Origin: Methanoculleus sp.
GTDB taxonomy: Archaea > Halobacteriota > Methanomicrobia > Methanomicrobiales > Methanoculleaceae
DNA: 12,335 nucleotides
Direction of reading: 5' to 3'
Assembly (NCBI GenBank): GCA_028698765.1
Contig: JAQVVW010000015.1
Span: 1-12,335, forward strand
Below, in pieces: positions 6,386-12,335 of this stretch (within the stretch, counting starts at the first letter, position 1; each line of letters starts with the position of its first letter). The notes beneath the pieces are model-generated. The model saw only the letters and a program-made list of their open reading frames with translations, searched no databases and had not been told where the DNA came from. A program made the position numbers and the translations under genes.

Positions 6386-7038
6386 ATCACCCCGGAGAGG
6401 TCAAGGTTCGCAATGAGCTGGGGCATCGCCGCCGCGATCCCGTTGATGATGAACTGGATGGCTATCGCGAGCACGATGATCGCCATCAGTTTCGGGACGA
6501 CCCGGAGCCCCCCTTCCCCGATGAGAGAGAAGATCCAGGGTCCGTAGATCATTCCGACGTAGGAGAGGGCGAGGGCTACGATGATCCCGAGGAAGACAGC
6601 GAGGAGACCGTAGAGACCTTCCGGTCCCGAAGCGAGCAGGATCACCGTCGTGATCGTCCCCGGACCGCACGAGAGCGGGAAGGCCAGCGGGACGACGGCG
6701 ATGTTCTCCAGGTTCGCGGCCGAGTAGGTCTCGCCCTTCGTGCCGAGCATCCCGGTCGCCACGCTGACGAGCAGGATACCGCCGGCGATCTGGAACGCCG
6801 GGACGGTGATGTTGAAGATCGTGAAGATCAACTGCCCGGTGAGGGCGAAGAAGGCGAGCACGATGAAGGCGATCTTCATGGAAGAATTGATGATATGCCG
6901 GCATTCACACCCCTCCATCCCCTTGGTGAGCGCCGTGTAGACGGCAACCGTAGAGGCCGGATTCATGACGGCGACGATCGACGCGATCGCGATCAGGCTG
7001 AAACTCAGAAACTCGGCAAGTTGAGCGATCAGGTCCAT
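6382..7038 (-). CDS. MarC family integral membrane protein
   Basis: A 218-residue protein of about six membrane helices. It has the family's two signatures: VMNPASTVAVY near 24-34 in the first helix region, and PLSCGPGTITTVILLASG near 119-136 opening the second half. Length fits MarC/UPF0056. The name came from a supposed role in multiple antibiotic resistance that was later disproved; the real function is unknown, and transport of a small solute is only a guess. Start at the ATG 7036-7038; GGTGG seven bases ahead could act as ribosome site. It overlaps the PAP2 gene by four bases and follows the nuclease-like gene by 60 bases, so the three may form one transcript. Confidence 0.92.
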   Translation of the reverse strand: MDLIAQLAEFLSFSLIAIASIVAVMNPASTVAVYTALTKGMEGCECRHIINSSMKIAFIVLAFFALTGQLIFTIFNITVPAFQIAGGILLVSVATGMLGTKGETYSAANLENIAVVPLAFPLSCGPGTITTVILLASGPEGLYGLLAVFLGIIVALALSYVGMIYGPWIFSLIGEGGLRVVPKLMAIIVLAIAIQFIINGIAAAMPQLIANLDLSGVI

Positions 7039-7098
7039 TCCTGTCCACCACGTCTGAGGATCATGTAAGGGAGTATGGGCCCGGGTAACATAGGTAGC

Positions 7099-8304
7099 TT
7101 ACGGTTTTCCGGTTGCAGAGACGACATTAGGTTTTCCTGCCGCAGCCGCTTCGGGAACGTGGACGGCAGGGAATGCATCAAGGAGCGCCCGTGTCAGTTC
7201 CGCCCCGAGCGACGGCTGGACGGACTCGAGCCAGAGGAAGAATCCAGCCATATGGGGCGTCCGCCGGCTCTCGAACTTGAACCCGCCGGTCCTGTTCGGC
7301 ACCATCTTGAGGTACTCCTTCTTGTTCCGGGTCCGCAGATAGATGATCGGCCGGTACTCCGGGATGTTCACGGCGAGGATGACCTTCGAGAACTGTTTCT
7401 GGATCGTGTCCGGGTCGTAGGTCTTCCCCTTGATGCGGATAGGGTATCGGGCATCGAGCATCCGGATAGCGGAGGGGTAGAGTCCCCCGAAGAGGACTTT
7501 CTTCACGATCGGCGGGATCTCGTCCGGGGTGCCGAGTTCCCCGACGCCTTGCTTCGAGGTGACGGCGGCGATGATGCTCTGCATCCGTTCGTCGTGCAGT
7601 TTCTTGTAGTCGAACGGCCGGCGGGGCGGGATATCGGCGATCGAGATCAATTTCGGGTGCCGGATCTGCCGGTGCGGGCTTTGTTTGAGATCCCGGGGTC
7701 GGATCAGGGCTTTCAACTCCTCGCAGGTGGGGGTGGTGAGGAGAGCGTTGTCGGGCTCCTTGAGGAGGCGGCGGACGACGGCCGTTCGGGATATGTCGAC
7801 CGAGGAGATGAGAAGGAACGGCACGGTCGGTTGACCGTAGAGGTAACCGAAGAGCTGTTTCTTGTAGTGGATCTCCGCCTCGAACTCTTTTAGGTCGGCA
7901 GGAGAGGTGATGATCTCGCCGAACGTCAGCGCCCCGGTATGGTCAACGAGCACCATATCGACTTCGGCGAGATCCTGGCCGTTGCCACGGACCTTGACAT
8001 CCCCTATGTTCGAGTAAAAGAGCCCGTTCTGACCGAGCTGCGCACGCTTGACCTTCGACGGTCCGTCGGCCCCCCGGGCCACGACGGAGAGGATGAGGTC
8101 GGTCTGAAGCGAGAGGTCGAGGATCATCTCGTAGACGATCGCCTCAAACCACCGCCCTTCGGCGGTTCGCATCTCGGGAAGATCCTCGGAGAAGAGTTTT
8201 TTTCGATCCGCGGGGCGCAGGTGGCGCAGCGCTCTCATGATGATCGCCCGCGTCGGCTTGAGCGAGCTGAAGTTTTTGTCGAGCCACGTAATCATCTGTA
8301 ACAT
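7099..8304 (-). CDS. Uncharacterised protein with possible PD-(D/E)XK nuclease-like core
   Basis: A 401-residue soluble protein from the ATG at 8304 (GTG at 8313 and ATG at 8295 are alternatives; the weak GTGGAA before 8304 slightly favours it). I do not recognise a named family. The central part looks like a RecB/Cas4-type fold: a helix with GRWFEAIVYEMI (E54), a strand AEVDMVLVD (D116), a turn, strand TFGEIITS (E130), then a helix with YKKQLFGYLYG. The Asp, 13 residues, Glu spacing fits a PD-(D/E)XK core, but the usual lysine two residues after the Glu is Ile, so it may be inactive or use a displaced lysine. A second domain (about 225-350) has KKVLFGGLYPSAIRMLD, a basic strand and RPIIYLRTRNKKEYLKM. 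The C-terminus is Ala/Pro-rich and probably disordered. No signal peptide or membrane helix is seen. Existence of the gene is firm; function is inferred. Confidence 0.8.
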   Translation of the reverse strand: MLQMITWLDKNFSSLKPTRAIIMRALRHLRPADRKKLFSEDLPEMRTAEGRWFEAIVYEMILDLSLQTDLILSVVARGADGPSKVKRAQLGQNGLFYSNIGDVKVRGNGQDLAEVDMVLVDHTGALTFGEIITSPADLKEFEAEIHYKKQLFGYLYGQPTVPFLLISSVDISRTAVVRRLLKEPDNALLTTPTCEELKALIRPRDLKQSPHRQIRHPKLISIADIPPRRPFDYKKLHDERMQSIIAAVTSKQGVGELGTPDEIPPIVKKVLFGGLYPSAIRMLDARYPIRIKGKTYDPDTIQKQFSKVILAVNIPEYRPIIYLRTRNKKEYLKMVPNRTGGFKFESRRTPHMAGFFLWLESVQPSLGAELTRALLDAFPAVHVPEAAAAGKPNVVSATGKP

Positions 8305-8508
8305 TCGTTCCACACAACTTGGGTATTGCTATCGTATTGGGGACCTGATGGGGGCCAGAGCACTTCCTGACAGGGAAGTCTATCATCCTACAAGTGCTCA
8401 TAGAGTTTCCGGTCTCCATGGCTATGAAATTACGCATGCATCATCACCGCGACCACCCTCGCGGTGGACCCCGTGCAGAGAGGGGCAGCGTTCGAGTTTG
8501 CAAGACAG

Positions 8509-8543
8509 AAAAAAAGGGTAGAGTGCTGGCGCCGTGCAGCGCC
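8509..8543 (-). terminator. Hairpin plus T-run terminator after the small DUF3303-like gene
   Basis: On the - strand GGCGC (8543-8539), a six-base loop and GCGCC (8532-8528) form a stem. It is followed 12 bases later by a run of seven T (8515-8509). It starts six bases after the TGA at 8549-8551. Confidence 0.7.
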
Positions 8544-8548
8544 CCGGA

Positions 8549-8803
8549 TCAGACTGCCTTGATCGCCTCTTCGAGCGGCATTGCCGGCACGACGTGGGCG
8601 ACCCCGTAGGAGCTGAACGGCGCGGTGATCTTTAAGATGGAGCGCTCGTCCGGTGCCTCGAAGATGGCAACCGACATGTGCTTTCCGATGAGGAGGTAGC
8701 GCTGGAGGACATTCACATCCGAGGGGAACTTGAAGTGCTTCCAGAGTTCCAGGACTTGATGGACGTGCTCCGGTTCGAACTGGTACCACAGTACAAACAA
8801 CAT
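8549..8803 (-). CDS. Small DUF3303-like protein
   Basis: An 84-residue protein starting MLFVLWYQFEPEHVHQVLELW. A first beta strand, a helix, then LLIGKHMSVAIFEAPDERSILK and a C-terminal helix give the pattern of a dimeric alpha/beta-barrel domain. The opening MLF strand and the central xxxFEAPD motif resemble DUF3303; the exact family is a moderate-confidence call and no activity is known. The frame is open to an ATG at 8824, but the ATG at 8803 is preferred: GGTGA lies five bases upstream, and the TATA box at 8835-8842 would start transcription near 8812-8815, downstream of the earlier ATG. It has its own promoter and terminator, so it is a single-gene unit despite lying 81 bases after the ABC operon. 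The inverted repeat around the TATA box suggests specific regulation. Confidence 0.8.
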   Translation of the reverse strand: MLFVLWYQFEPEHVHQVLELWKHFKFPSDVNVLQRYLLIGKHMSVAIFEAPDERSILKITAPFSSYGVAHVVPAMPLEEAIKAV

Positions 8804-8808
8804 CGTCT

Positions 8809-8813
8809 TCACC
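8809..8813 (-). promoter_or_regulatory. Shine-Dalgarno that selects the short start of the DUF3303-like gene
   Basis: GGTGA on the - strand, five bases before the ATG at 8801-8803, matches the 16S rRNA tail complement. With the TATA position it decides against the ATG at 8824. Confidence 0.6.
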
Positions 8814-8828
8814 AGCTCCCCCATATCA

Positions 8829-8855
8829 CCCAGGTATAAAAACCCTGCACCTGGG
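8829..8855. promoter_or_regulatory. TATA box inside a perfect inverted repeat: candidate operator
   Basis: CCCAGGT (8829-8835) and ACCTGGG (8849-8855) are perfect 7-bp arms, centre to centre 20 bp, about two helical turns. Between them on the - strand lies TTTTTATA (8842-8835), the best archaeal TATA box in the window, serving the DUF3303-like gene. A dimeric regulator bound here would cover the TATA box. A hairpin reading (loop of 13) is also possible. Confidence 0.55.
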
Positions 8856-8863
8856 GGGGCGGC

Positions 8864-8880
8864 CTCCCACCCCGGGGGAG
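8864..8880 (-). terminator. Possible hairpin after the ABC permease operon
   Basis: CTCCC (- strand, 8880-8876), a seven-base loop and GGGAG (8868-8864) form a short GC stem four bases after the permease stop. The nearest T-run is the TTTTT of the next promoter, about 20 bases further on, so termination here would be imperfect. Confidence 0.3.
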
Positions 8881-8884
8881 TCCG

Positions 8885-10078
8885 TCACTCGTAGCGGAGC
8901 GCCTCGATGGGGTTCAACTGCGCCGCCTTCCACGAGGGGTAGAACCCGGCGAGGACACTTGTGCCGATGCCGAAGGCCATCGCAAAGGCGACATAACCGA
9001 TCACCACGGAGATGGGGATGCCCACGTCGCCCGAGACGGCGAAGTCGGCGAAGAGATCCGCTACGGAGGCGGAGGCATAGAAGGCGACCGCCGTGCTCGC
9101 GATGCCGCCGATGATGCTTCCTGTGACCCCGAGGATCAGGCTCTCGTAGAGGAACATCCGGAGGATCTCCCCGCGCAGCGCCCCGATACTCCGCATCAGC
9201 CCGATCTCCGCCGTCCGCTCCGTGACCGATATGACCATGACGTTCAAGATGCTCACGCTTGCGACGAGGAGCGATACCCCGCCGATACCGAGGAGGAAGA
9301 CGTTCATGGCGTCGATCGTCTCGTAGTAGATCTCCAGAATCTCGCGTGAGTCCAGGATGTCCACGACCTCTTTCCTGCGGTTGATCTGCTGGTCGATGGC
9401 GGCTTTAACATCCTCGATTGCGGAGAGGTCGCTGACCTTCACGACGACCCGGCTGTAGTCCTGATCCCCGTGCCGCTCCGTGTACCAGTCCTCCGTGACG
9501 ATGATGGCATAATCGGGATTGATGTCGATGCCCATCCCCCGCTCCGCCGCGACCCCCATGACGCGGACGCTCTCGTCCCCGACCTCGATGCGGCTCCCGG
9601 GGTGGAGGTCGAATTCATCGGCAAGGAGAGAGCCCACCATCACCCCCGAAGACCTCCCCTGCGGGTAGAGTCCCGCCTCCCGCTCGAGCAGGAAGGGTAT
9701 ATCGGCTGCAGGCATGGCATATATCGTCGCGTAGCCGCTCGTATCCCGCACCCGCAGCCGATCCGATGCGACGATCATGGGGACGACGCGGTGCTGTCCG
9801 GCCGCCTTCTCAATCAGCTCCACGTTCCTCTCGGAGAGGCGTGCGGTAAGGGTGTTCCGGGGATCGAACGGGTCGCCGCTCGATGCCGCGAGGTGGGGGG
9901 TGACGAGAACGGTGTCGCTCACGTCCGAGACCATGCCCCCGACAAGCGTCGAGAGGCTGCTGCCCATGATGCCGAGGGAAGCGATGGCGACGACACCGAT
10001 GACGATGCCGACCGTTGCGAGGAACGACCGGACTCTGTGCCGCCTGAGGTTCCTGACCGCGAGTTCGATGAAGATCAT
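8885..10078 (-). CDS. MacB/FtsX-family ABC transporter permease, second of a tandem pair
   Basis: A 397-residue permease of the type VII ABC (MacB/LolCE) family. The N-terminus has the family motif AVRNLRRHRVRSFLATVGIV, running into the first membrane helix (about 17-40). A large extracytoplasmic MacB periplasmic-core domain follows (about 45-260), with GSRIEVGDESVRVMGVAAERG and DINPDYAII. Three C-terminal helices follow (about 262-292, 312-336, 358-382). The segment SVTERTAEIGLMRSIGALRGEI is the cytoplasmic coupling region that contacts the ATPase, and the end PSWKAAQLNPIEALRYE is the usual permease C-terminus. It follows its paralogue after 16 bases, with GGCGGGGC before the ATG. The two probably form a heterodimer with a homodimer of the ATPase, like LolCDE. 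Substrate is unknown. Confidence 0.92.
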   Translation of the reverse strand: MIFIELAVRNLRRHRVRSFLATVGIVIGVVAIASLGIMGSSLSTLVGGMVSDVSDTVLVTPHLAASSGDPFDPRNTLTARLSERNVELIEKAAGQHRVVPMIVASDRLRVRDTSGYATIYAMPAADIPFLLEREAGLYPQGRSSGVMVGSLLADEFDLHPGSRIEVGDESVRVMGVAAERGMGIDINPDYAIIVTEDWYTERHGDQDYSRVVVKVSDLSAIEDVKAAIDQQINRRKEVVDILDSREILEIYYETIDAMNVFLLGIGGVSLLVASVSILNVMVISVTERTAEIGLMRSIGALRGEILRMFLYESLILGVTGSIIGGIASTAVAFYASASVADLFADFAVSGDVGIPISVVIGYVAFAMAFGIGTSVLAGFYPSWKAAQLNPIEALRYE

Positions 10079-10094
10079 GCCCCGCCGTCCCTCT

Positions 10095-11294
10095 TCATCT
10101 CTGCCTCATCGCATCGACCGGGGCGAGGTGCGAGGCAATCCACGCCGGGTAGAATCCAGCGGCGATACTCGTCCCTATACCGAACGCCATCCCAAAGACG
10201 ATGAACCCGACCGCGCTCTGGTCGAAGACCGTGAAGTTCTCGCCGAAGGTCGTCCCGGCCGTGGCGACCTCGATCGCGGCGACGCTGATCAGGTAGCCGA
10301 AGGCGGTGCTCAAGATGCCGCCGACGACGCTGCCGATGACCCCGAGGATCACCGCCTCGTAGAGGAACATCCGGAGGATCTCCCGGCGCAGCGCCCCGAT
10401 GCTCCTCATGACGCCGATCTCTTTGATGCGTTCGGTCACCGAGATGTACATGACGTTTAAGATGTTGACGGCGGCGACGACGAGGGCAATCCCGCCGATG
10501 CCGAGGAGAAACAGCGTGATCTGATCGTAGATCTCCTCGTACTGCCCGAGCATCTCGCGCGAGTCGGATACGTCGACCACCTCATCGCGCCGGTTGATCC
10601 GGCTCTCGATGGCATCCTTCACGGCGTCGATCTGCTCCACATCGCCGACCCGGACGATGACCATCGGGTAGGAATCCTTCGCCCCGAAGTGGCTCTCGTA
10701 CCAGCCTTCGGAGACGACGATCGCGTAATCAGGGTTGATATCGAACCCCATCCCCCGCTCCGCGAGCACGCCCGCCACCCGGACGTCCTCGCCCCCGATC
10801 GCGATCCTCGAACCCGGGGCTATACCGTACTCCCGGGCGAGGTGGATGCCGACGAGCGCGCCGGCCTGGTTCTGCCGGAGATACTGTCCCTCCGCGAGAT
10901 TGAGCAGGACGGGGATATCACCCGGTTCGAGCCCGATGATCCGGGCATACCCGCTCTCGCCGCGGCCGAACTCGACCTCGTCCGCCCCCTGGAGCACCGG
11001 GATCGTCCGGTGCGGGTTCGCCGCCCGCCGGATCTCCTCGACCTCGCGGGCGGGGATGGCGGCGTCCACCACCGTCCGCGGGTCCCCGGCGAAGGTCCCG
11101 CCGATCGCGGTGTGCGGCGTGACCACGACGGTGTCCCCGACGTCGGTGATGATGTTCGCGGCGAGGAGGTTGATGCTGTTGCCCATGACGCCGAGGGAGG
11201 CGATGGCGACGACGCCGATGACGATCCCGATGATCGAGAGGCCTGAGCGCACCCAGTGCCGCCGCAGGTTCCTCGCCGCAAATGAGAAGAACAC
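10095..11294 (-). CDS. MacB/FtsX-family ABC transporter permease, first of a tandem pair
   Basis: A 399-residue paralogue of the following gene with the same layout: AARNLRRHWVRSGLSIIGIV, first membrane helix (about 16-38), extracytoplasmic core (about 45-260), then three helices. Shared landmarks include GIVIGVVAIASLG, ERGMGxDINPDYAI, MRSIGALRxEILRMFLYE and a GFYPAW end motif. It starts at a GTG (11292-11294) that shares one base with the TAG of the ATPase gene; GGGAGG lies eight bases ahead, so translation is closely linked. Differences from its twin lie mostly in the extracytoplasmic core (for example ATAGTTFGENFTVFDQS between helices 3 and 4), consistent with distinct roles in a heterodimer. 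It could act in export or in mechanotransmission on envelope partners; the sequence does not tell which. Confidence 0.92.
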   Translation of the reverse strand: MFFSFAARNLRRHWVRSGLSIIGIVIGVVAIASLGVMGNSINLLAANIITDVGDTVVVTPHTAIGGTFAGDPRTVVDAAIPAREVEEIRRAANPHRTIPVLQGADEVEFGRGESGYARIIGLEPGDIPVLLNLAEGQYLRQNQAGALVGIHLAREYGIAPGSRIAIGGEDVRVAGVLAERGMGFDINPDYAIVVSEGWYESHFGAKDSYPMVIVRVGDVEQIDAVKDAIESRINRRDEVVDVSDSREMLGQYEEIYDQITLFLLGIGGIALVVAAVNILNVMYISVTERIKEIGVMRSIGALRREILRMFLYEAVILGVIGSVVGGILSTAFGYLISVAAIEVATAGTTFGENFTVFDQSAVGFIVFGMAFGIGTSIAAGFYPAWIASHLAPVDAMRQR

Positions 11295-11968
11295 TACGCC
11301 AGCCTCCCGTCCACGATCCGGATCGTGCGGCGGGCGTACGCGGCGACCCCTGGATCATGAGTCACCATGATGACGGTCTTGCCCTCCCGGTTCTCTTCCG
11401 CGAGGATCTCCATGATCGCCGTGCCGGTCTTCGTGTCCAGGTTCCCGGTCGGCTCGTCGCAGAGGAGAAGGTCGGGGTCGTTCACGAGCGCCCGGGCGAT
11501 CGCGACCCGCTGCTGCTCGCCGCCCGAGAGCTCGGCCGGCCTGTGGGTAAAGAGGGCGTCGTTGAGGTGCACCGCCCGCATGACCTCGATCGCCCGGCGC
11601 CGGCTCTCCTCCCGGCCGGTGGTGAGAATGATCGGAAACTCGACGTTCTCGACCGCCGAGAGGAGGGGGATCAGGTTGAACTGCTGGAAGACGAACCCGA
11701 TGCGGTCGCGCCGGAGCCGGGTGAGGTCGTCGTCGCTCATCTGAGAGATCTCCTTCCCGGAGAGGTAGATCTCGCCAGTGGTCGGGACGTCGAGGCAGCC
11801 CATCAGGTTCAAGAGCGTCGATTTCCCGGAGCCCGAAGGCCCCATCACGGCGATGAACTCGCCCGGATCGACGGTGAGGGTGACGCGGTCGAGCGCCACG
11901 ACGTCGCCTGCAGGAAGGGGATAGATCTTGCTGACCTCCTCGAACCGGAGGATCGGCTCGTCGCTCAC
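11294..11968 (-). CDS. LolD/MacB-type ABC transporter ATP-binding protein
   Basis: A 224-residue nucleotide-binding subunit, the usual length for LolD-like proteins. Motifs in order: Walker A GPSGSGKST (43-51), Q-loop Gln95 in FQQFNLIP, signature LSGGEQQR (147-154), Walker B LLLCDE with Glu172, the D-loop region GNLD, and switch His204 in VTHD. All catalytic residues are intact. The insertion SQMSDDDLTRLRRDRIGFVFQQFNLIPLLSAVENVE is characteristic of the MacB/LolD branch. It should power the two permeases encoded directly downstream. It starts at a GTG (11966-11968) overlapping the TGA of the upstream anchored-protein gene (GTGA); GGAGG lies five bases ahead. Family call is very firm. Confidence 0.96.
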   Translation of the reverse strand: MSDEPILRFEEVSKIYPLPAGDVVALDRVTLTVDPGEFIAVMGPSGSGKSTLLNLMGCLDVPTTGEIYLSGKEISQMSDDDLTRLRRDRIGFVFQQFNLIPLLSAVENVEFPIILTTGREESRRRAIEVMRAVHLNDALFTHRPAELSGGEQQRVAIARALVNDPDLLLCDEPTGNLDTKTGTAIMEILAEENREGKTVIMVTHDPGVAAYARRTIRIVDGRLA

Positions 11969-12335
11969 CGCCGCCTCCGGACGTACCAGAGGGCCGCCAG
12001 GCCGGCGGCAACGACGATCAGCGCCACGACGGCAACGGCCGGAGCGGGCAGCCCGGCACCGGCGGCCTCCTCTGCGGTGCGATTTTCGAGCGAGATCGGC
12101 CGCTCGACGGAGTAGGGGTTGCCGTCGTCGTCCCGGTACTCGATGACGAGCGGGGTCTCCTCCACGCCGGCACCGGCGCGGAACGTCACCTCGAACGCCG
12201 AGATGTCGTCGGGATCAAGCGTCCCGACGACATAGACCCGGAAGGGGTCGGTGGGCGTCGCGGGGGCGCCCGCGGAGATGACGACCGATCGGGCGGGCTC
12301 GAGCCCCGCGTTCATGACGTCGCCCGTCGCGCGGT
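11965..12335 (-). CDS. COG1361-like extracytoplasmic protein with C-terminal anchor, partial
   Basis: The C-terminal ~123 codons of a gene that continues past the right edge; the frame is open to base 12335, so the ATG at 12313 is probably internal. The visible part begins in an Ig-like beta domain: NAGLEPARSVVIS, FRVYVVGTLDPDDISAFEVTF and PLVIEYRDDDGNPYSVERPI. This is the pattern of COG1361/NEW3-type domains that methanogens often carry next to MacB-type transporters. A short linker, one membrane helix (about 20 residues, VAVVALIVVAAGLAALWYV) and a basic RRRR end follow, giving an outside domain anchored with a cytoplasmic tail. It overlaps the ATPase start by four bases, so it leads or sits inside the transporter operon. 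It is likely an extracytoplasmic partner of the permeases. Confidence 0.8.
   Translation of the reverse strand, partial: RATGDVMNAGLEPARSVVISAGAPATPTDPFRVYVVGTLDPDDISAFEVTFRAGAGVEETPLVIEYRDDDGNPYSVERPISLENRTAEEAAGAGLPAPAVAVVALIVVAAGLAALWYVRRRR

Noticed and set aside
325..8304. A single defence island joining the R-M genes and the nuclease-like orphan
   Set aside because: They are separated by over 5 kb of envelope and transport genes of normal high GC, so no link can be supported.
8480..8500. GTTCGAGT motif resembling a tRNA T-loop
   Set aside because: No flanking 5-bp T-stem, acceptor stem or D/anticodon arms can be drawn around it.
8314..8508. Possible small gene or RNA in the gap between the nuclease-like and DUF3303-like genes
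   Set aside because: Only a 5-bp hairpin (CCACC-CTCGC-GGTGG at 8453-8467) and a direct repeat GTATTG (8323, 8334) are visible. The + strand frame from 8394 has no ribosome site and runs into the antisense of the DUF3303-like gene.
8804..8824. Upstream ATG of the DUF3303-like gene
   Set aside because: The TATA box position puts the transcription start downstream of this ATG, and GGTGA is spaced for the ATG at 8803.

Overview
The window reads as chromosomal DNA of a high-GC euryarchaeon. A methanogen of the Methanomicrobiales, Methanoculleus-like, is my best guess. Grounds: archaeal TATA-like boxes about 26-27 bases ahead of several operon starts, short T-run terminators, and a MacB-type transporter preceded by a membrane-anchored COG1361-like protein, a pairing common in methanogens. 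This is inference from protein style and promoter layout; no taxonomic marker gene is present.

Layout: one gene enters on the + strand at the left edge (3' end of an M50/site-2 protease). Everything from 325 to the right edge is on the - strand. (1) 325-2128: a two-gene type II restriction-modification system, a beta-class DNA methyltransferase followed by a PaeR7I/XhoI-family endonuclease, in DNA of visibly lower GC than its surroundings. (2) 2366-3625: a solitary lipoprotein of the branched-chain amino-acid/amide substrate-binding family. (3) 3819-5364: short NfeD plus SPFH/stomatin-like protein, a classic membrane-microdomain pair. (4) 5414-7038: MarC membrane protein and PAP2 phosphatase, joined by an ATGA overlap. 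(5) 7099-8304: an unrecognised protein of about 401 residues whose middle resembles a PD-(D/E)XK nuclease core. (6) 8549-8803: a small DUF3303-like protein with its own promoter, a flanking inverted repeat and a clear terminator. (7) 8885 to the right edge: the tail of a COG1361-like anchored protein, a LolD/MacB-type ATPase and two paralogous FtsX/MacB permeases in one tightly coupled operon.

How the genes work together: the methyltransferase should protect the host from the endonuclease, predicted to cut CTCGAG. NfeD and the SPFH protein should form a membrane complex. The ATPase and two permeases look like a heterodimeric-permease mechanotransmission or export machine, served by the anchored extracytoplasmic protein upstream. 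A recurring pattern is that operon-leading genes (nfeD, the binding protein, perhaps the methyltransferase) lack a Shine-Dalgarno sequence and may be leaderless, while internal genes have strong GGAGG sites.

Most of the window is recognisable housekeeping or accessory material. The parts most worth a second look are the nuclease-like orphan, the methyltransferase class paired with the PaeR7I-type enzyme, and the TATA-flanking inverted repeat at 8829-8855. I found no CRISPR array, tRNA, rRNA or insertion sequence. No gene-free stretch exceeds 300 bases.
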